NCBI RefSeq assembly: GCF_000716875.1
Contig: NZ_JNWQ01000085.1
Coordinates: 1 to 64,000 of the forward strand
Length of the DNA stretch: 64,000 nt
Source of the DNA: Streptomyces novaecaesareae
Lineage (GTDB): Bacteria > Actinomycetota > Actinomycetes > Streptomycetales > Streptomycetaceae
Direction: 5' to 3'
The translations under genes were made by a program, and so were the position numbers. The notes beneath the pieces were generated by a model. It was not told where the DNA came from. It worked only from the letters and a program-made list of their open reading frames with translations, and searched no databases. How positions within the stretch are numbered: position 1 is the first letter of the stretch; every line of letters starts with the position of its first letter. This document shows positions 60,257 to 64,000 of this stretch, piece by piece.

Positions 60257-61334
60257 CAGACAGCCGGAAGGCCCCTTGCGACAGGACGGCCGAGGCCACC
60301 GCGTCCGGGCGGTCGAACATCACCAGGTGCCCGGCCGGGGCGGTGGTGCGGAAGTCGGCGCCGAGCAGGGCCGCGAGTTCCCGCTGCCCGGCCAGCCAGG
60401 ACTCGGTGCGGCGGGTGCGGCAGCCGTCGTCGGCGGCCAGCACGGTGACCGGCAGGTCCTCGGGCAGCGGCCGGGTGCGCCGCAGCCCGTCCAGCTCGGC
60501 CGCCAGGTCGAGGTAGCGCGCGTTCTCCCGCAGCATCGCCCGCAGGGCCCGCCCGGTGCGGTAGCAGTGCCGGACCAGCGGCTCCGGGGCGAGGTCCTCG
60601 TGGCGGACGGTGGACAGCCGGGCCGTCACCCGGCGGACGGTCGGGCCGAGCAGGTAGGGCACGGCGAGGGCGGTCGCGGCGCCGGCCACCGCCCGGACCG
60701 CCAGGTCGCGCGCCGCGGGCGCCGGGTACGGCCGGGCCGCCGGCTCGACGCTGCCGTCGACCAGGACCAGCCCGGCGGTCCGCTCTGGGTGCAACCGGGC
60801 GAAGGCCTCGACGTGGAAGCCGGCCAGCGAGTGCCCGACGACGGTGCAGGGCTCGCGCAGCCCGAGGCCGTCCAGCACCGCCCGGATCCGGTCGGCCTCG
60901 CCGGCCGTCGTCGGGGCGGGCCGCCCGGTGGCGGGCTCGGCGGCGCTCAGCCCGTAACCCGGCCGGTCGAAGCGGACCACGGTGCGGTAGGGCGTGAGGA
61001 AGGGGACGACCAGGTCCCAGTCGAACCAGCTGCTGCCGAGGCCGCCGGTGAGCAGGCAGGGCGGGCCGCTGCCCTCGGTGCGGACGTGCAGCGGGACGCC
61101 GTCGATGCGCAGGAAGCGCGCCCGGACGCCGGGGCCGTCGGGGGCGTCGGAGGCCGTGCGGTGCCGTTCCGGCCCGTACGGCTCATCCGGTTCATCTGGT
61201 TCGTCCGACGTGTTCGGGCGGGGTGCCCTGGCTGCCCGGGCGACGCCCAGCGCGAGGACGGCCAGCGCGCCGAGCAGCAGCAGGGCGGCGACCGTCGTCC
61301 GCGCGGCACGGTGTCCTGGCTGGGGGCTGGGCAC
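60222..61334 (-). CDS. Alpha/beta hydrolase whose 3' end runs into a tRNA gene
   Basis: 370 residues. A single N-terminal membrane helix (VAALLLLGALAVLALGVARA) suggests membrane anchoring or export. The hydrolase core shows LLTGGLGSSWFDWDLV (oxyanion), VVGHSLAGFHVEAFA (Ser elbow GHSLAG), and AGHLVMFDRPDAVA (catalytic His). The last residues FRLSVRRQGLEPRTR are the antisense translation of tRNA-Lys and its flank. The stop lies within tRNA copy 3, so the natural C-terminus has been replaced or extended by the tRNA unit. Confidence 0.82.
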   Translation of the reverse strand: MPSPQPGHRAARTTVAALLLLGALAVLALGVARAARAPRPNTSDEPDEPDEPYGPERHRTASDAPDGPGVRARFLRIDGVPLHVRTEGSGPPCLLTGGLGSSWFDWDLVVPFLTPYRTVVRFDRPGYGLSAAEPATGRPAPTTAGEADRIRAVLDGLGLREPCTVVGHSLAGFHVEAFARLHPERTAGLVLVDGSVEPAARPYPAPAARDLAVRAVAGAATALAVPYLLGPTVRRVTARLSTVRHEDLAPEPLVRHCYRTGRALRAMLRENARYLDLAAELDGLRRTRPLPEDLPVTVLAADDGCRTRRTESWLAGQRELAALLGADFRTTAPAGHLVMFDRPDAVASAVLSQGAFRLSVRRQGLEPRTR

Positions 61335-61456
61335 GGTTCCACCCTAACCAGCGGCGAACTCAACCCCAACCGGAAGGAAAGGGGCGGATCGGGCAGCGGC
61401 GACCGGGGTGGTTCGAGGCACCCCTCGGGACCGTGTATTGTTTTCCAGGTCAGCAG

Positions 61457-61530
61457 GCGCCGCTAGCTCAGTTGGTTAGAGCAGCTGACTCTTAATCAGC
61501 GGGTCCGGGGTTCGAGTCCCTGGCGGCGCA
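61457..61530 (+). tRNA. tRNA-Lys (CTT), copy 4
   Basis: 74 nt, anticodon CTT, same sequence as other copies, no encoded CCA. TATTGT at 61436-61441 is 21 nt upstream. Its 3' flank CAGACACCGG differs from the other three copies after CAGACA, leading into a good terminator. Confidence 0.96.
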
Positions 61531-61538
61531 CAGACACC

Positions 61539-61578
61539 GGGGAGCCTCTCGCAGCAGCGAGGGGCTCCCCGATTTTTT
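61539..61578 (+). terminator. Intrinsic terminator after tRNA-Lys copy 4
   Basis: A 13-bp stem GGGGAGCCTCTCG with near-perfect complement (61558-61570, one G-T pair), loop CAGCAG, then GATTTTTT. One of only two terminators in the window with a T-run. Confidence 0.92.
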
Positions 61579-61775
61579 GGCCCTCGAAGTCCGATTTGTG
61601 TGTGATGTCGGTCTCGATTGGCGATCCGCCGGAGCCATCCGGCCCGCTCTGCTCGTCCAGGGCAGTAGAACCGGAATCGGGACAAAGGTCCCCAATCGCC
61701 GATGTCTCCCCTCCCGCCGATGTCTCCCCCCATCCGTGCAGGCTGCTTCGGTCCGCCCGCAGGAAAGGCCGCGCT

Positions 61776-64000
61776 TTGTCCCGAAACGCCCAGAGCGGCC
61801 GTCGCACGCCCTCGATCAGTCTCCGGCCGGTCAAGCGGCTCAAGCGCCCCACCGGCGCGGTCGGCACGGCCGGCACGGCCGGCGGGTCCGGCGGGTCCGG
61901 CGGCGGGAAGCCGCGCCGCCCGAAGCGCACCGGCTGGCGCCGGCTGATACCCACCTGGCGGATGACCCTGCTCGGCTTCGCCTCGGCACTGCTGCTCGGC
62001 ATCGGCCTGTTCGCGCTGGGGGTCACGCTGGTGAAGGTCCCGGACGCGCACGCCGCCGCGACCGCGCAGAGCAACACCTGGCTCTACTCCGACGGCTCGG
62101 TGATCACCCGCACCGGCCAGACCAACCGGCAGAACGTCACCCTGGACAAGGTCTCCCCCGCCGCGCAGCACGCCGCGCTGGCCGCCGAGGACCGGAACTT
62201 CTACAACGAGGGCGCGGTCAACATCCAGGGCCTGGCCCGGGCGGCCGTCAACACCGCCAAGGGCGAGGGCACCCAGGGCGGCTCCACCATCACGCAGCAG
62301 TACGTGAAGAACACGTACCTGAACCAGAAGCAGTCGATCACCCGCAAGGTGAAGGAACTCTTCATCGCCATCAAGGTGGACGCCACCGAGAGCAAGGACG
62401 ACATCCTCTCCGGCTACCTGAACACCTCCTACTACGGCCGCGGTGCCTACGGCATCCAGGCCGCCGCCCAGGCGTACTTCGGCATCGACGCCTCGGCACT
62501 CAACCCCGCGCAGGGCGCCTACCTGGCCACCCTGCTGAACGCGCCGAGCGCCTACGACGTGGCCACCGCGACCGCGGCGGGCAAGCAGAACGCCGTCAAC
62601 CGCTGGAACTACGTACTGGACGGCATGGTCAAGGAGGGGTGGCTCTCCGCCGACGAGCGGGCCAAGACCGCCTTCCCGGACGTCCGGGACCCGCAGCCCA
62701 ACCCGGGCCTGTCCGGCCAGGCCGGCTACCTGGTGGACGCGGCCACCCAGTACCTCACCTCGAACGGGGTCATCAACGAGACCGAGCTGGCCAAGGGCGG
62801 CTACACGATCAAGCTGAGCATCGACCCGGGCCGCCAGCAGGCCCTGCAGGACTCCGTCCAGGCGCAGCTACACGACACCCTGAACCCGGACAAGCGGAAG
62901 AAGGACGCGGCCGCCCAGGCCGGCGCCGTCTCCGTGGACCCGAAGACCGGCGCGATCGTCGCCCTGTACGGCGGCGTCGACTACGTGAAGCACTACGTGG
63001 ACAACGCGACCCGGCGCGACTACCAGGCCGGCTCGACCTTCAAGGCGATCGCCCTGGCCGCCGCGTTCGAGAACGGCGCCAAGACCCAGGACGGCCGCAC
63101 CGTCACCCCGCACACGGTGTACGACGGCACCAGCGGCCGGAAGGTCCGCGGCGGCAAGGGCACCCCGTACGCGCCGCCGAACGAGGGCGACGTCAGCTAC
63201 GGCCAGATCACCCTGCAGCAGGCCATCGACAAGTCGGTGAACTCCGTGTTCGCCCAGCTCGCGCAGGACACCGGGCTGCAGAAGGTCAAGGACACCGGCA
63301 TCGCGCTGGGCCTGCCCGGCAACACCCCGGGGCTCGACCCGGTGCCCTCCATCCCGCTGGGCGCGGCCACCCCGAGCGTGCTCGACATGGCGGGCGTGTA
63401 CGCCACGCTGGACAACGGCGGCAAGCAGATCACCCCGTGGCTGGTGCAGTCGGTGGACCGCGAGGGCGAGGCCGTGTCACTGCCCGCACACAGGACCACC
63501 CAGGCGATCAGCGCGGACACCGCCAACCAGGTCACCTCGATGCTCCAGGGCGTGGTGAGCGACCCGGGCGGCACCGGCTGGCGAGCCAAGGGGCTGGGCC
63601 GCCCGGTGGCGGGCAAGACCGGCACCACCGATGACCAGAAGTCGGTCTGGTTCGTCGGCTACACCCCCGAGCTGGTCACCTCGGTCGCCCTGTTCGGCCA
63701 GGACCCGGGCACCGGTGCCCAGGTCAGCCTGAGCGGCGTCGGCGGGATCGACGGCGCGGCGGGCGGGCAGTTCCCGGCGCAGATCTGGACCGCCTACATG
63801 AAGGCCGCGCTCAAGGGCCAGCCGACCACCGACTTCCCGACCCCGGCCGACGGCGGCGACTACTCGGGCGCCACCGACCTGCCGACCGCCCCGAGCACGC
63901 CGAGCGGCACCCCGTCGACGGGCGCAGCCACCGGCGGTCCGAGCAGCGGCGCCACCGCCCCGGGCGACGGGTCCGGCTCCGGCACGCCGTCCGGCGGCAC
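61776..64000 (+). CDS. Class A penicillin-binding protein, 3' end cut by window
   Basis: At least 741 residues, bifunctional peptidoglycan synthase: glycosyltransferase plus transpeptidase. TTG 61776 is preceded by AGGAAAGG. A basic Gly/Lys-rich N-terminus precedes the membrane helix MTLLGFASALLLGIGLFALG. The GT51 domain has AAEDRNFYNEGAVN and GSTITQQYVKNTYL. The transpeptidase has SxxK (GSTFKAIAL), SxN (SVNSVFAQL) and KTG (VAGKTGTTDD). The C-terminal Ser/Thr/Gly/Pro tail continues past base 64000. It extends the cell wall outside the membrane. Confidence 0.94.
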   Translation, partial: MSRNAQSGRRTPSISLRPVKRLKRPTGAVGTAGTAGGSGGSGGGKPRRPKRTGWRRLIPTWRMTLLGFASALLLGIGLFALGVTLVKVPDAHAAATAQSNTWLYSDGSVITRTGQTNRQNVTLDKVSPAAQHAALAAEDRNFYNEGAVNIQGLARAAVNTAKGEGTQGGSTITQQYVKNTYLNQKQSITRKVKELFIAIKVDATESKDDILSGYLNTSYYGRGAYGIQAAAQAYFGIDASALNPAQGAYLATLLNAPSAYDVATATAAGKQNAVNRWNYVLDGMVKEGWLSADERAKTAFPDVRDPQPNPGLSGQAGYLVDAATQYLTSNGVINETELAKGGYTIKLSIDPGRQQALQDSVQAQLHDTLNPDKRKKDAAAQAGAVSVDPKTGAIVALYGGVDYVKHYVDNATRRDYQAGSTFKAIALAAAFENGAKTQDGRTVTPHTVYDGTSGRKVRGGKGTPYAPPNEGDVSYGQITLQQAIDKSVNSVFAQLAQDTGLQKVKDTGIALGLPGNTPGLDPVPSIPLGAATPSVLDMAGVYATLDNGGKQITPWLVQSVDREGEAVSLPAHRTTQAISADTANQVTSMLQGVVSDPGGTGWRAKGLGRPVAGKTGTTDDQKSVWFVGYTPELVTSVALFGQDPGTGAQVSLSGVGGIDGAAGGQFPAQIWTAYMKAALKGQPTTDFPTPADGGDYSGATDLPTAPSTPSGTPSTGAATGGPSSGATAPGDGSGSGTPSGG

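Noticed and set aside
61476..62171. Minus-strand ORFs ending SVRRQGLEPRTR or ARDSNPGPAD near tRNA-Lys genes
   Set aside because: These peptides are antisense translations of tRNA genes and appear at every tRNA-Lys copy.

Overview
The window is very GC-rich actinobacterial DNA, almost certainly Streptomycetaceae (Streptomyces or Kitasatospora). The evidence is strong third-position GC bias, many GTG/TTG starts, the adpA-orn-tRNA-His neighbourhood, a TTA (bldA-type) codon inside adpA, tandem snapalysins with a divergent LysR gene, and XRE/DUF6879 regulator genes. The left edge is a contig end: bases 1-49 are sequencing adapter, not genome. The right edge cuts through a penicillin-binding protein gene.

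Region by region. 50-2287: ABC exporter half (minus strand, 3' end lost at the contig edge) with a decarepeat N-terminus. 2658-9956: a TetR repressor divergent from a leucine/isovalerate (Liu-type) catabolic cluster of acyl-CoA carboxylase beta, biotinylated alpha, HMG-CoA lyase and acyl-CoA dehydrogenase; a 14-bp palindrome sits in the divergent promoter. 10083-13795: universal stress protein, HAD hydrolase, GNAT. 14218-18151: adpA (with very long low-complexity extensions), oligoribonuclease, tRNA-His, a hot-dog thioesterase. 18261-23444: secreted/membrane protein, spermidine-synthase-like protein, HTH/TPR-type regulator, histidine phosphatase. 23678-27923: a tightly overlapping three-gene operon (Fe-S PD-(D/E)xK nuclease, unknown protein, SF1 helicase) that looks like a split Dna2-type machine. 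27932-42024: small secreted protein, hypothetical proteins, tRNA-Lys, pgi, Na+/H+ antiporter, quinone oxidoreductase, tRNA-Lys, DJ-1/AraC regulator plus DJ-1 protein, MFS exporter, tricorn-like protease, a small acidic protein, and an MdcG-like protein lacking its catalytic acidic motif.

42150-46270 is an accessory block with lower GC and different codon use: DUF6879 and XRE/DUF5753 regulators (one with a TTA codon), then four overlapping genes ending in an atypical kinase and a GNAT that has no stop codon. 46332-53489: Tat-exported phospholipase C, pentapeptide-repeat protein, two snapalysin-type proteases sharing a 38-bp upstream element, their probable LysR activator, and an LtrA-family membrane protein. 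53962-60122: an oligopeptide ABC importer (lipoprotein divergent from two permeases and a fused two-ATPase protein); the permease/ATPase junction is a triplicated repeat that creates two mini-ORFs. 60183-61530: two more tRNA-Lys(CTT) genes around an alpha/beta hydrolase whose reading frame ends inside a tRNA. From 61776: a class A penicillin-binding protein, incomplete.

Working together, the window joins branched-chain amino-acid carbon recovery, developmental control (adpA, orn, TTA codons), secreted hydrolases (snapalysins, phospholipase C, tricorn inside the cell) and peptide import. I saw no transposase, CRISPR array, rRNA or biosynthetic gene cluster. Positions and motif readings come from reading the sequence; family names come from recalled family features, with no database search behind them.
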